DNA of 8,796 bases from UBA5941 sp021824385 (lineage in GTDB: Bacteria > Patescibacteriota > Microgenomatia > UBA8517). Positions 1-6,481 of this stretch are shown here, piece after piece. Below the pieces are notes generated by a model, which saw only the letters and a program-made list of their open reading frames with translations, was not told where the DNA came from and searched no databases. Position 1 is the stretch's first letter; each line of letters begins with the position of its first letter. The stretch is taken from the NCBI GenBank assembly GCA_027347685.1, contig DAIEQM010000058.1, forward strand, positions 1 to 8,796, in the 5' to 3' direction. The position numbers and the translations under genes were made by a program.

Positions 1-254
1 AACTTTCGAGGTACTTTTTTCAGCATTTCAGGAATTTGTTTCGGATCGATTTTGGGAATATTCAATTTCTTTGGCCCACCTTTCGTGTTTACAGCTGTTG
101 TATTCGGTGATGCTGTTGGGTTTTGTGGAGCAACAGCGGGATTCGATGGAACAGAGGTAGATGAGTTTGGAAGATTCACAACGGGTGCTGTTGCCACTGG
201 TGGTACAGTTGGGGCAGATGACACAACGCCGGTATTTTGATTTTGTGGGTCCAT
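1..254 (-). CDS. Pro/Thr/Ala-rich hypothetical protein, N-terminal part (cut by window edge)
   Basis: The reading frame starts with an ATG at 252-254 on the minus strand (MDPQNQNTGVVSSAPTV...) and stays open to the window edge, giving 84 residues of a longer protein. Residues 1 to about 60 are rich in Pro, Thr, Ala, Val and Asn with almost no charge and should be disordered. After that comes a Lys/Pro-rich stretch (GGPKKLNIPKIDPKQIPEML, then KKVPRK). There is no signal peptide at the N-terminus, so this end is probably cytoplasmic. A basic stretch like this often precedes a membrane segment, which would lie outside the window (inference). The start is 1 nt after the stop codon of the exported-protein gene upstream. 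No clear Shine-Dalgarno is visible, so translation is probably coupled to that gene. I do not recognise the family. Confidence 0.6.
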   Translation of the reverse strand, partial: MDPQNQNTGVVSSAPTVPPVATAPVVNLPNSSTSVPSNPAVAPQNPTASPNTTAVNTKGGPKKLNIPKIDPKQIPEMLKKVPRK

Positions 255-255
255 A

Positions 256-1140
256 TTATTTATATTTAATGCGTTTTAAAACTTCTTTTAAGTAACTGCT
301 TGCTTCTTTAAGATATTGTAGCGAATCAACAAGGGTCTGAGTTACCTGACCATAAATAACACTCTTCTTTTGGTTTGTATTCGTCGGATCGGTTGAAGTG
401 AGCTTTGAAATCAGGTCTTGTGCCGCAATTTCTTTGTCTTGGCTTCTCGTGAGCTTTTGGTCTGTTTGGAGCACCCACCGTTCAGATTCACTCGTATCAA
501 GGTCACCATTGGCACGAATCTTACTAATTTTTGTTTTGGTTTGTGATAAGAGATCAGCAAGTTGATTTCTCAAAACGAATTCCTTGCCTTGAGGAATAGT
601 TGAAAGCACTTCATATGAAAGTGTCTCCGTTATTGGAAAATGCAACTTGGCAGAATTGGAGTCACTCGTCAGGTCTTGCAAGCTTGCAGCACTATCAATT
701 CTGTCATGATGTGTTTTCCAAAAGGCTACATCAGTATCTATTCGAGTAAAAAGTCCTTGTTTGGTTGTGTCACTCACTCCATCTGTTTCAGAAAGACGAA
801 GGCGCAAGGCTACTAAATAGGCTTTCATCACATCATCACGAGCAATGAGCATTTTTGCAGTTGCGTCTTGAGCCTTTGCCTGAGAAGCAAGCGTTTTTGC
901 TTGAAAGTACTGAGAGCGAGCAAGTACATAGGTTGAATGAGCAACATTGTACTGGTCGGTTACAAATACATAATCTTTGTAAGCTTTATTAAAATCAAAA
1001 ACTTCTGGAGTTGGACTTGGAGAAGCAGTTGCTGCTGCACTGCTCGCAGAAGGTGAGGCGTCTTGCGCATGAACAGAAACAATTCCCACAAGCAAAAAAA
1101 CAACGGCACTTAGAATTGCAGTAATCCGTACATATCTCAT
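256..1140 (-). CDS. exported helical hypothetical protein
   Basis: This is a 294-residue protein of unknown function, probably secreted or held at the cell surface. Residues 1-25 form a classic signal peptide: basic MRYVR, a hydrophobic core at about 7-21, and a likely signal peptidase I site after VHA (23-25). A low-complexity Ser/Ala/Pro/Thr linker follows (about 27-47, SPSPTP), of a kind common in CPR surface proteins. The rest (50-294) is almost wholly predicted helix, rich in Ala, Gln, Lys, Leu and Ser. Helical stretches lie at about 50-115, 185-208 and 225-292, suggesting a coiled-coil or helical bundle. There are no cysteines and no enzymatic motif. The ATG at 1138-1140 is supported by the signal peptide and by a promoter just upstream, which may give a leaderless message. 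The Pro/Thr-rich gene follows after 1 nt, so the two are likely co-transcribed. Confidence 0.8.
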   Translation of the reverse strand: MRYVRITAILSAVVFLLVGIVSVHAQDASPSASSAAATASPSPTPEVFDFNKAYKDYVFVTDQYNVAHSTYVLARSQYFQAKTLASQAKAQDATAKMLIARDDVMKAYLVALRLRLSETDGVSDTTKQGLFTRIDTDVAFWKTHHDRIDSAASLQDLTSDSNSAKLHFPITETLSYEVLSTIPQGKEFVLRNQLADLLSQTKTKISKIRANGDLDTSESERWVLQTDQKLTRSQDKEIAAQDLISKLTSTDPTNTNQKKSVIYGQVTQTLVDSLQYLKEASSYLKEVLKRIKYK

Positions 1141-1145
1141 ATCTT

Positions 1146-1175
1146 ATTGTATGACACTTATTTCAGAAATAGCAA
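1146..1175 (-). promoter_or_regulatory. putative sigma-70-type promoter of the exported protein
   Basis: On the minus strand a TTGCTA (-35, 1170-1175) is separated by 18 nt from TACAAT (-10, 1146-1151). The -10 matches the consensus at five of six positions and the -35 at four of six. Initiation about 7 nt downstream would fall at or next to the ATG at 1138-1140, leaving essentially no leader. No Shine-Dalgarno is present between the -10 and the ATG, which agrees with leaderless translation. The promoter lies immediately after the hairpin terminator of the gene upstream. Confidence 0.45.
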
Positions 1176-1204
1176 AGGCCTCTGTCACACGGGACCAGAG
1201 GCCT
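1176..1204 (-). terminator. hairpin, likely terminator of the winged-helix-like gene
   Basis: There is a perfect 9-bp inverted repeat, AGGCCTCTG (1176-1184) and CAGAGGCCT (1196-1204), with an 11-nt loop. It sits 11 nt after the stop codon of the minus-strand gene at 1216-1803. On that strand the stem is followed by TTTGCTATTTCTG, a broken rather than continuous T-run, so termination may be partial. It separates this gene from the promoter of the exported protein. Confidence 0.6.
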
Positions 1205-1215
1205 ACCACATATAC

Positions 1216-1803
1216 CTACTCGCTCGGGGCGACAATCACCCAATAGTTGGCGGGAACAACCTGTTCCTTTTGAACTTGTGTTCCATTTTCCACTACGGTA
1301 ATTCTAATTTTCAAGACCCCTCTTACCTTTGCTTGAACTTCATTGAGAAATTCAACATTGGGAAGCATAAATACTTCCATGTTTCCAAACGATGGTTGCT
1401 CCACATACCCCACGCCGGGGAGCATGTATTCAAGCTTCACGACCTGTTCGAAAACACAGGTTTGATGCAAAAGCACCTTAACCCACTTTCGCTTCTTGAA
1501 CTTTTCAGCAACACCTACTTTGGGACTGGACGTTTGTGATGCCGCGGCCCCAACTGCTTCTCCGGCTGGAACCCATCCGGGCTTTCCGTTGTCATCAACG
1601 ACCCGGACAATCGGGGTAGCTTCACCTCGCGAAATTTTTCGTCCAAGATTTGATAACCAACCACCGGCCGCTTTTGATATTCCATCGGCAGGCTCTTGGC
1701 CGTTCGCAAGCTCAACATAAATTTCCTGTGAGCGCACCGGATTTCCGGTACGTCTGTACACTGCCAATGCTGCATCTACGATCTGCTGTTCTGTAAACTT
1801 CAT
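1216..1803 (-). CDS. winged-helix-like protein of unknown function
   Basis: This is a 195-residue cytoplasmic protein starting MKFTEQQIVDAALAVYRRTG. I chose the ATG at 1801-1803 because an AAAGG Shine-Dalgarno lies about 11 nt upstream. The longer in-frame start at 1848 falls inside the -10 element of its promoter. Residues 1-80 read as a winged helix: a first helix (4-18), a second around SQEIYVELA (25-33), a third at about 44-58 (GGWLSNLGRKI), then a beta wing ending in GKPGWVPA (73-80). This order resembles HARE-HTH domains, known from RNA polymerase delta and from restriction-associated proteins, but the match is by eye. A linker (81-95) and a basic patch KFKKRKWVK (101-109) lead to a C-terminal alpha/beta region (110-195) that I do not recognise. 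It is transcribed divergently from the HTH-ATPase operon and may regulate or serve it. Confidence 0.7.
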   Translation of the reverse strand: MKFTEQQIVDAALAVYRRTGNPVRSQEIYVELANGQEPADGISKAAGGWLSNLGRKISRGEATPIVRVVDDNGKPGWVPAGEAVGAAASQTSSPKVGVAEKFKKRKWVKVLLHQTCVFEQVVKLEYMLPGVGYVEQPSFGNMEVFMLPNVEFLNEVQAKVRGVLKIRITVVENGTQVQKEQVVPANYWVIVAPSE

Positions 1804-1847
1804 CTCAAGATACCTTTCTATCAGCGAGATATATATGTGCGGAGGCA

Positions 1848-1876
1848 ATTATAGGGCTTATAGTGAGAGAAATCAA
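1848..1876 (-). promoter_or_regulatory. sigma-70-type promoter of the winged-helix-like gene
   Basis: On the minus strand TTGATT (-35, 1871-1876) and a perfect TATAAT (-10, 1848-1853) are separated by 17 nt. Initiation near 1841 would leave a leader of about 38 nt carrying the AAAGG ribosome site before the ATG at 1803. A direct repeat TTATAG (1849-1854 and 1858-1863 on the plus strand) overlaps the -10 and spacer. It could be a regulator site or chance. Confidence 0.6.
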
Positions 1877-1883
1877 TTTTTTT

Positions 1884-1892
1884 TGATATAAT
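1884..1892 (+). promoter_or_regulatory. extended -10 promoter of the HTH-ATPase operon
   Basis: TGATATAAT at 1884-1892 is a perfect extended -10 element (TG, one base, TATAAT). No good -35 is found at the usual distance, which extended -10 promoters tolerate. Initiation near 1899 would give a leader of about 40 nt before the ATG at 1939. It lies only 7 nt beyond the -35 of the divergent promoter, so the two polymerase footprints must overlap. Confidence 0.55.
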
Positions 1893-1928
1893 ACGCTTTG
1901 TATTTTTTAGTCGGTACTTTTAAAGTCT

Positions 1929-1933
1929 AGGAG
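1929..1933 (+). promoter_or_regulatory. Shine-Dalgarno site of the HTH gene
   Basis: AGGAG lies 5 nt before the ATG at 1939-1941. It is a strong ribosome-binding site that fixes this start. Confidence 0.7.
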
Positions 1934-1938
1934 TAATA

Positions 1939-2469
1939 ATGAATAGTCAAACGTGGCTTGATAACCTCGGAAACGCACTCCAACAGTGGATGAAAAACTC
2001 CCCAGAGCAAACCATTGATGGTCTTGCCGAAATACTGGGGGTAAGCAGGCGTGTTGTATTTCGTGTTATGAAGGGCGAATACATTATCGCTGAAAAATCG
2101 GACCCGAACTTCTATGCCAAGTTGTTTCGAATTACAGCACTTCCTGAAGCTGACCCGCGAGGTCTTCCTCCTGAAAAGAATGGAAGACTCCGCGCATGGA
2201 GTAATGAGCGGCTGGAGGCTTGGTGGAACATGTATTATCCACAAGATTACATCGCCAAATCAGCAGTCGATGAACACCCAAATCCATGGGTTGAGTTCTT
2301 TTATAAGGAACTTTTGGAGCTGAAAAGTGGTAACCCTGAAGCGAGGGAAACATTTTACAGACGAAATCATTCGACGTTGGGGGAGATTATCCAACTGTTG
2401 CAAGTTTTGAATCAACGAGAAGCTGAGCGCGAAGAAAGTTTGCGCCTTATGGAGGTACTTACTAAATGA
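1939..2469 (+). CDS. helix-turn-helix protein coupled to the GHKL ATPase
   Basis: This is a 176-residue cytoplasmic protein, probably a DNA-binding regulator or specificity subunit. Residues 24-48 form a Cro/XRE-type helix-turn-helix: QTIDGLAEILGV is the first helix and turn, and SRRVVFRVMKGE the recognition helix. An associated helix follows at about 57-68 (NFYAKLFRITAL), then a Pro-rich stretch (PEADPRGLPP) of the kind that ends HTH domains of this sort. The middle region (85-120) is rich in Trp and Tyr (AWSNERLEAWWNMYYP) and may contact a partner. The C-terminal part (118-175) is strongly helical and charged, a likely coiled-coil for dimerisation. Its TGA stop overlaps the start of the ATPase gene (ATGA at 2466-2469), so the two products are probably made in a fixed ratio and act together. 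I cannot name the family. Confidence 0.75.
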   Translation: MNSQTWLDNLGNALQQWMKNSPEQTIDGLAEILGVSRRVVFRVMKGEYIIAEKSDPNFYAKLFRITALPEADPRGLPPEKNGRLRAWSNERLEAWWNMYYPQDYIAKSAVDEHPNPWVEFFYKELLELKSGNPEARETFYRRNHSTLGEIIQLLQVLNQREAEREESLRLMEVLTK

Positions 2470-4355
2470 AAACACTTACCCTGCAACTCAATGTTGCAAG
2501 CGCAGTACTCGCTCTCGGCCAAGGATATAAGTTTCTTGATGCCATTTGGGCCTACCCTGAAAACGCCCTCGATGCAGTTCAAGCGGTTCTTATGAACTAT
2601 CCAAACGAAAACTATGTGCCGCAGGTTTGGATACGACTTACGCAAGATAAGCTCACCATTTGGGATAACGGCATTGGTATGAACCCCTACATGCATCCAA
2701 ACGCAACAGAACGCGCGAAGGAATATGTGAGTGGGAATCTTACCAATATCGTTGATATATGGAATGACCCAATGATAGATCAGGGGTCGCGACATTCACT
2801 CGAATGGACCATACAATGTATAGCACTGTCTCCAAAGCTCGCAACGCTTTCGCCAACCATACGAGGAGAAAAAGGAACAGGAGCCAATGCATACCTGAGT
2901 ATTGCAAATCGCGTCGACGTGTTTACCCGTCCGCACCCAGCACTTGCTCAAAAGGGGTACTATCCAACAAAACGGAAAGCACTTACCTATGCACTAACCC
3001 GACCAACAAAAACGGAATTGGAATCGGGAGTTATTAGTGCCATGATTGATGAATATGATGAGCCACTTAGCGATCCGTTCGGAAGACCGATGCCTCATGG
3101 CACCATCGTTGAGATTTCAGATTTTCATGCGGGAGTGCTGGAAAAGTTGAATGCCAAAGCTCTCGCCCGAATTGTATCTAAGGAAGCCGGTGATCAAGCA
3201 GAGCTCGTGCAAATTTGTTCAACACTTCCTTCGGAAAAGTCAGTCACCAGAAACAAATGGCTGAGGGTTCCAAATACAGAAGTGTTTGGTAAACCAATTC
3301 TCTTGTCGACACTTACCAATCGTGGTGACAATGCGAGTTTTGCCGTACGAATATTTCTCGATTTGTCGGGAAACAGAAAAGAACTCTATGTCACCAAACG
3401 TGGGGGCAAGAAATTTCTTCTGACTGAGATCAATGCTTTCAACTGTTTTCCATGGAATGAACTGGAGGGAACCATTGAGTTCCCCGAATATCCGGGGGTT
3501 AATACGTGGAATCCCACAAAAACCGAGCTTTTAAACACAAAGCAACGCACTTTTTGGGAAAACACCCTGAAAGCGCTCGAGCCAACACTTTCTGACGAAA
3601 TTTCAAAGGCAAAAGCTACACTCGACAAACGAATTTTTGATGGACTGGCTCGCCAAACGAGTGACGCTGTGCGAGAAGTGCTTTCCAAGTTGTCTGCATT
3701 CTCTGGTGGGTCGTTTGTAGCCTCCCCTGTCTCAAGCGGATTGGGAAGTAAAGCAAAGCCTACAAAGACACATGTCGACACGGGCAAGATTGTAGTTACC
3801 GTTTTGACCGAACACCAGAAAGGGTATCCACTTGCAGTAGTTGAATTGCAAGGAAACGGGGTGAAGTTACGGAAACAAACTGGTCGAAGTGGAAAGATAA
3901 ACTTTGGAAAAGGCTACGGAGCGGGTGATTACACGATCACACTCGTCCAGTTGCCCAAAGATGTTCATCTGAGGGGCAACCAGCGCGTTGTTCGAAAAAT
4001 GGGCAAGAATATGGAAGATATTGGCCATATTTTCAGCGTGGAAACTGGCACACCACCACCTGAGGTTCGACATCGATCGCCAACATTCAAGGCGTTTTTT
4101 CGAGCATTCGATGACCCAGATGTTCCCTTCAAACAACTTTTGAAGGAGTCGGGCGTTGTTGAATTTAATATTGCAACAGATGCGTTTCACTTGGCCATTG
4201 TAAACAATGATGAACAAATGAAGCGGATTCTCATTGCCCAATATACTGTTGGGGCTTTGAAGCAATATTGCGACGAAGAGCAGATTCCGTTTGATCTCTA
4301 CGAGATGAGTGTTGCCTTCGGCGACCTTGTTGCACGACTGCTCGAAGACTCCTAG
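2466..4355 (+). CDS. GHKL (Bergerat-fold) ATPase with an internal Ig-like domain
   Basis: This is a 629-residue cytoplasmic ATPase of the GHKL superfamily (gyrase, Hsp90, histidine kinase, MutL, MORC). The ATP-binding motifs are in order. The N box is PENALDAV, with E32, N33 and D36. The G1 box is WDNGIGM (66-72) with D67. The GEKGTGAN lid (134-141) carries K136. GTIVEISDF (212-220) closes the fold. Residues of about 225-390 look like the S5-type transducer, with NPTKTEL (349-355) where related proteins hold a catalytic or contact Lys. A beta-rich segment (about 440-497) resembles carboxypeptidase-regulatory/Cna-B-like domains. The C-terminus (560-629) is helical and may dimerise. It lacks histidine-kinase, MutL and Hsp90 signature regions; a MORC-like or bacterial conflict-system ATPase is closest in layout. 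The start overlaps the stop of the HTH gene. Exact function unknown. Confidence 0.85.
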   Translation: MKTLTLQLNVASAVLALGQGYKFLDAIWAYPENALDAVQAVLMNYPNENYVPQVWIRLTQDKLTIWDNGIGMNPYMHPNATERAKEYVSGNLTNIVDIWNDPMIDQGSRHSLEWTIQCIALSPKLATLSPTIRGEKGTGANAYLSIANRVDVFTRPHPALAQKGYYPTKRKALTYALTRPTKTELESGVISAMIDEYDEPLSDPFGRPMPHGTIVEISDFHAGVLEKLNAKALARIVSKEAGDQAELVQICSTLPSEKSVTRNKWLRVPNTEVFGKPILLSTLTNRGDNASFAVRIFLDLSGNRKELYVTKRGGKKFLLTEINAFNCFPWNELEGTIEFPEYPGVNTWNPTKTELLNTKQRTFWENTLKALEPTLSDEISKAKATLDKRIFDGLARQTSDAVREVLSKLSAFSGGSFVASPVSSGLGSKAKPTKTHVDTGKIVVTVLTEHQKGYPLAVVELQGNGVKLRKQTGRSGKINFGKGYGAGDYTITLVQLPKDVHLRGNQRVVRKMGKNMEDIGHIFSVETGTPPPEVRHRSPTFKAFFRAFDDPDVPFKQLLKESGVVEFNIATDAFHLAIVNNDEQMKRILIAQYTVGALKQYCDEEQIPFDLYEMSVAFGDLVARLLEDS

Positions 4356-4365
4356 TGTTAGGTTC

Positions 4366-4397
4366 ATCCCTTCAGCCAACTGGCTGGAGGGATTTTT
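4366..4397 (+). terminator. intrinsic terminator of the HTH-ATPase operon
   Basis: A 12-bp stem pairs ATCCCTTCAGCC (4366-4377) with GGCTGGAGGGAT (4382-4393), with one T-G wobble. It has an AACT loop and runs into TTTTT (4393-4397). It starts 11 nt after the ATPase stop codon. The T-run overlaps the stop codon of the convergent gene (4396-4398). Read on the minus strand the stem is followed by GAACC rather than T, so it should act mainly rightward. Confidence 0.9.
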
Positions 4398-5052
4398 AAT
4401 AGACTACTTTTACGCGACCAAAATCAAACTCTGCAGTTGAACTTGTAAGACTCAAAAATTGAACGCGGTATGTATTGTTTCCACTAAAGAAATTCATTCT
4501 TCCCGAAAGCGTTAACGTCGGCGCTTTTACATCTGTGAGAGAAATTTCACTCCCTGACACTGCCACATTGTTGGTTGTGTCATACAATCGAAACTTCACT
4601 TGCCCGCTTCCTCCTACTAAATACCCGAGCGCTTCCCAGGTAAAATAGGCACTATTTCCATAATCTGAGGCCTTCAATTGAAAGTCCGATCCAACCACAT
4701 CTACCCAACTCGTGCTGGTCGTTTGTGCATTTCCTCCATATATCGGCAGATAGGTTACTTGAGTTGAGTGCGGTGCTGTTGTGGGAGTAGCTGACGCTTT
4801 TGGACTAGCTGTGGTTGAGACCACTGGAGTTGGAACGGGGGTCACAAACACTTGAACAACTCGTCCACTCTCTCCTGCTTCTGGAAAAGAGGTGTTTTGT
4901 ACGACCGTTTGAAGCGGACGTGTTTCAAGGGCATCAATTCGCTTATCATTAAAGCTCACATTTTGTTGAAGTTTTACTAAATTCAAAAACAGAAAAAGAC
5001 TTCCTGACGCAAGAAGAACAACCAAAATAAGGTTAACCTTTGAAAGATTCAT
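4396..5052 (-). CDS. membrane-anchored surface protein with Thr/Pro stalk
   Basis: This 218-residue protein starts MNLSKVNLILVV at the ATG at 5050-5052; a GTG directly upstream (5055) is a poorer choice. One hydrophobic segment (about 7-27) with no clear cleavage site should be an N-terminal membrane anchor, leaving the rest outside. A short helical part follows (28-47, QNVSFNDKRIDALE), then a Thr/Pro/Ala/Ser stalk (about 70-98, VTPVPTPVVS and PTTAP). Residues of about 100-218 are beta-rich, Ser/Thr/Gly-rich and without cysteine, ending in FDFGRVKVVY. This last part looks like a jelly-roll or beta-sandwich, but no family is recognisable. It overlaps the 3' end of cysS by 20 nt and so depends on that transcript. 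A housekeeping-plus-surface pairing like this probably reflects genome compaction rather than shared function. Confidence 0.75.
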   Translation of the reverse strand: MNLSKVNLILVVLLASGSLFLFLNLVKLQQNVSFNDKRIDALETRPLQTVVQNTSFPEAGESGRVVQVFVTPVPTPVVSTTASPKASATPTTAPHSTQVTYLPIYGGNAQTTSTSWVDVVGSDFQLKASDYGNSAYFTWEALGYLVGGSGQVKFRLYDTTNNVAVSGSEISLTDVKAPTLTLSGRMNFFSGNNTYRVQFLSLTSSTAEFDFGRVKVVY

Positions 5053-6481
5053 CACTCACAGTATATCCTTTTTCTTCAATTTGATCTCTCATTTTGTCTG
5101 CTTCTTCAAAGTTTTTCTGAGCTCTCAGTTCTTCTCGCTTTTTGAGAAGTTCTTTTATTTCAGCGGGTATTTCTTTGGCTTTTTGCTCTCCTTTGTCTAA
5201 TTGGAGTCCCAATACTTCATCAAATAGTTGCAGAAGATCTCGTTTGTCCGCGCGTGGAATGTTACTTTTTAGCGCCTCCCAAACAATTGCCAAAGCCTGA
5301 GGAAAGTTGAGGTCATCTGAAATGGCGTTTTTAAAGCGGTCACGGTATTCAGTTATTTTCTGAAGCTTCTCAGCTGACAAAATAGTTCGATCCTCCGCTT
5401 CTTCTTCGTTACATGAGGCAAATGCATTTCGGAGTTTGGTAAGAGCAGTGGCCGCGGCTTCTAGCCCATTCCAAGTAAAGTTAAGAGGGCTTTTGTAATG
5501 AGCAGTTAAGTAAAAATATCTCAGTGCAAGTGGGTCAAAACCTTTTGCTACCACATCACTTACTGTATATGCATTTCCCAAACTTTTTCCCATTCGCTTT
5601 CCATCCACTTTCAAAAATGCACTGTGTACCCAATATTTTACAAACAGTTTATTGGTGGCTCCTTCACTTTGAGCAATTTCATTGGGGTGATGCGTTGCAC
5701 GAAGGTCTTCTCCACCCGCGTGAATATCAAAGGTCTCCCCAAGGTACTTCATGCTCATCGCAGAACACTCGATGTGCCATCCGGGGAATCCCACCCCCCA
5801 TGGGCTCTCCCATTCCATTTGCCGTTTTAACGACTCATCATCACGCGCCGGATCAAACGCTCTTCCTCCCGCATAACTAAACTTCCAGAGTGCAAAGTCC
5901 CGCGCGTTTCGCTTCTCAGGGTTTGGCTCAACACGAGCGCCTTCCATAATACTGTCTAAGCTAGAAAGCTCACCATATTTTCTGTGCGTATTTGTTTCAT
6001 ATTTTTCAGTATCAAAATAAATACCATCGCTCGTCGCATAGGTAAGCCCATTTTTTTCAAGGCGTGTAATAAGTTCAATTTGTTCCGGAATATTGTCTGT
6101 CGCCTTAGCAAAAATTTTCGGCTTTATATAGTTGAGCGCATTAAAATCTTTCAAAAAAGCATCAGTGTAAAAACCGGCTACTTCCCATGCAGTTTTCCCC
6201 TCTTTTTTCGCCGACTTTTCGAGCCGGTCTTCTCCCCGATCTGCGTCACCTTCGTTGTCACCAGTCAAATGCCCTACATCGGTAAGATTTATGACATAGT
6301 CAACGGTGTAGCCATTGAATTGTAGGGTTCGAACCAGTAAATCGCTTGTTGCGTAGGTTCGCATATTTCCAATGGTTACGAATGAATATACCGTAGGGCC
6401 ACAGGTGTACATACCCACCGCTTTGGGGTGTAAGGGTACAAAATCTTCTACTTTTCGACTTAATGAGTTATAGAGTTTCAT
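5033..6481 (-). CDS. cysS: cysteinyl-tRNA synthetase
   Basis: This 482-residue class I enzyme joins cysteine to tRNA-Cys in the cytoplasm, using ATP. The start MKLYNSLSRK matches the family N-terminus (KLYNTLTRK type). CGPTVY (27-32) gives the first zinc ligand, C27. WHIECSAM gives C239, and THHPNEIAQSE gives H264 and E268, so the four-ligand zinc site is complete. NLTDVGHL (65-72) and the HAGGEDL region (254-260) are standard. Length is slightly above the usual 460, partly from an insertion at about 203-222 before QMEWESPWG. Two signature motifs deviate: the HIGH motif is TIGN (36-39) and the KMSKS loop is RMGKS (296-300). A helical anticodon-binding part (340-482) ends normally. No strong Shine-Dalgarno precedes the ATG, and a TATCAT about 20 nt upstream may be a -10. 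The next gene overlaps its end. Confidence 0.97.
   Translation of the reverse strand: MKLYNSLSRKVEDFVPLHPKAVGMYTCGPTVYSFVTIGNMRTYATSDLLVRTLQFNGYTVDYVINLTDVGHLTGDNEGDADRGEDRLEKSAKKEGKTAWEVAGFYTDAFLKDFNALNYIKPKIFAKATDNIPEQIELITRLEKNGLTYATSDGIYFDTEKYETNTHRKYGELSSLDSIMEGARVEPNPEKRNARDFALWKFSYAGGRAFDPARDDESLKRQMEWESPWGVGFPGWHIECSAMSMKYLGETFDIHAGGEDLRATHHPNEIAQSEGATNKLFVKYWVHSAFLKVDGKRMGKSLGNAYTVSDVVAKGFDPLALRYFYLTAHYKSPLNFTWNGLEAAATALTKLRNAFASCNEEEAEDRTILSAEKLQKITEYRDRFKNAISDDLNFPQALAIVWEALKSNIPRADKRDLLQLFDEVLGLQLDKGEQKAKEIPAEIKELLKKREELRAQKNFEEADKMRDQIEEKGYTVSDESFKG

Noticed and set aside
52..240. Plus-strand open frame at the left edge
   Set aside because: It is antisense to the Pro/Thr-rich frame, and its Gly/Phe/Thr-rich composition is the expected mirror of that coding sequence.
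1147..1539. Open frame of 130 codons on the plus strand
   Set aside because: It lies over the minus-strand winged-helix-like gene, which has a promoter, a ribosome site and a terminator. The plus-strand translation has no domain pattern and also covers the hairpin.
1804..1848. Longer N-terminus (15 extra residues) for the winged-helix-like protein
   Set aside because: The upstream ATG sits within the TATAAT -10 element of the predicted promoter and would not be transcribed; the ATG at 1803 has its own ribosome site.
2467..2469. UGA recoded as glycine, as in some CPR lineages
   Set aside because: The long genes, including cysS and the ATPase, contain no in-frame TGA, and the only TGA stop forms a normal ATGA overlap with the next gene.
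3867..4379. Open frame of 170 codons on the minus strand under the ATPase
   Set aside because: It runs through the terminator stem and is antisense to a region whose plus-strand frame is continuous with clear ATPase motifs.
5524..6325. Plus-strand open frames within cysS
   Set aside because: They are antisense to a highly conserved synthetase gene and their translations are Cys/His/Phe-rich noise.
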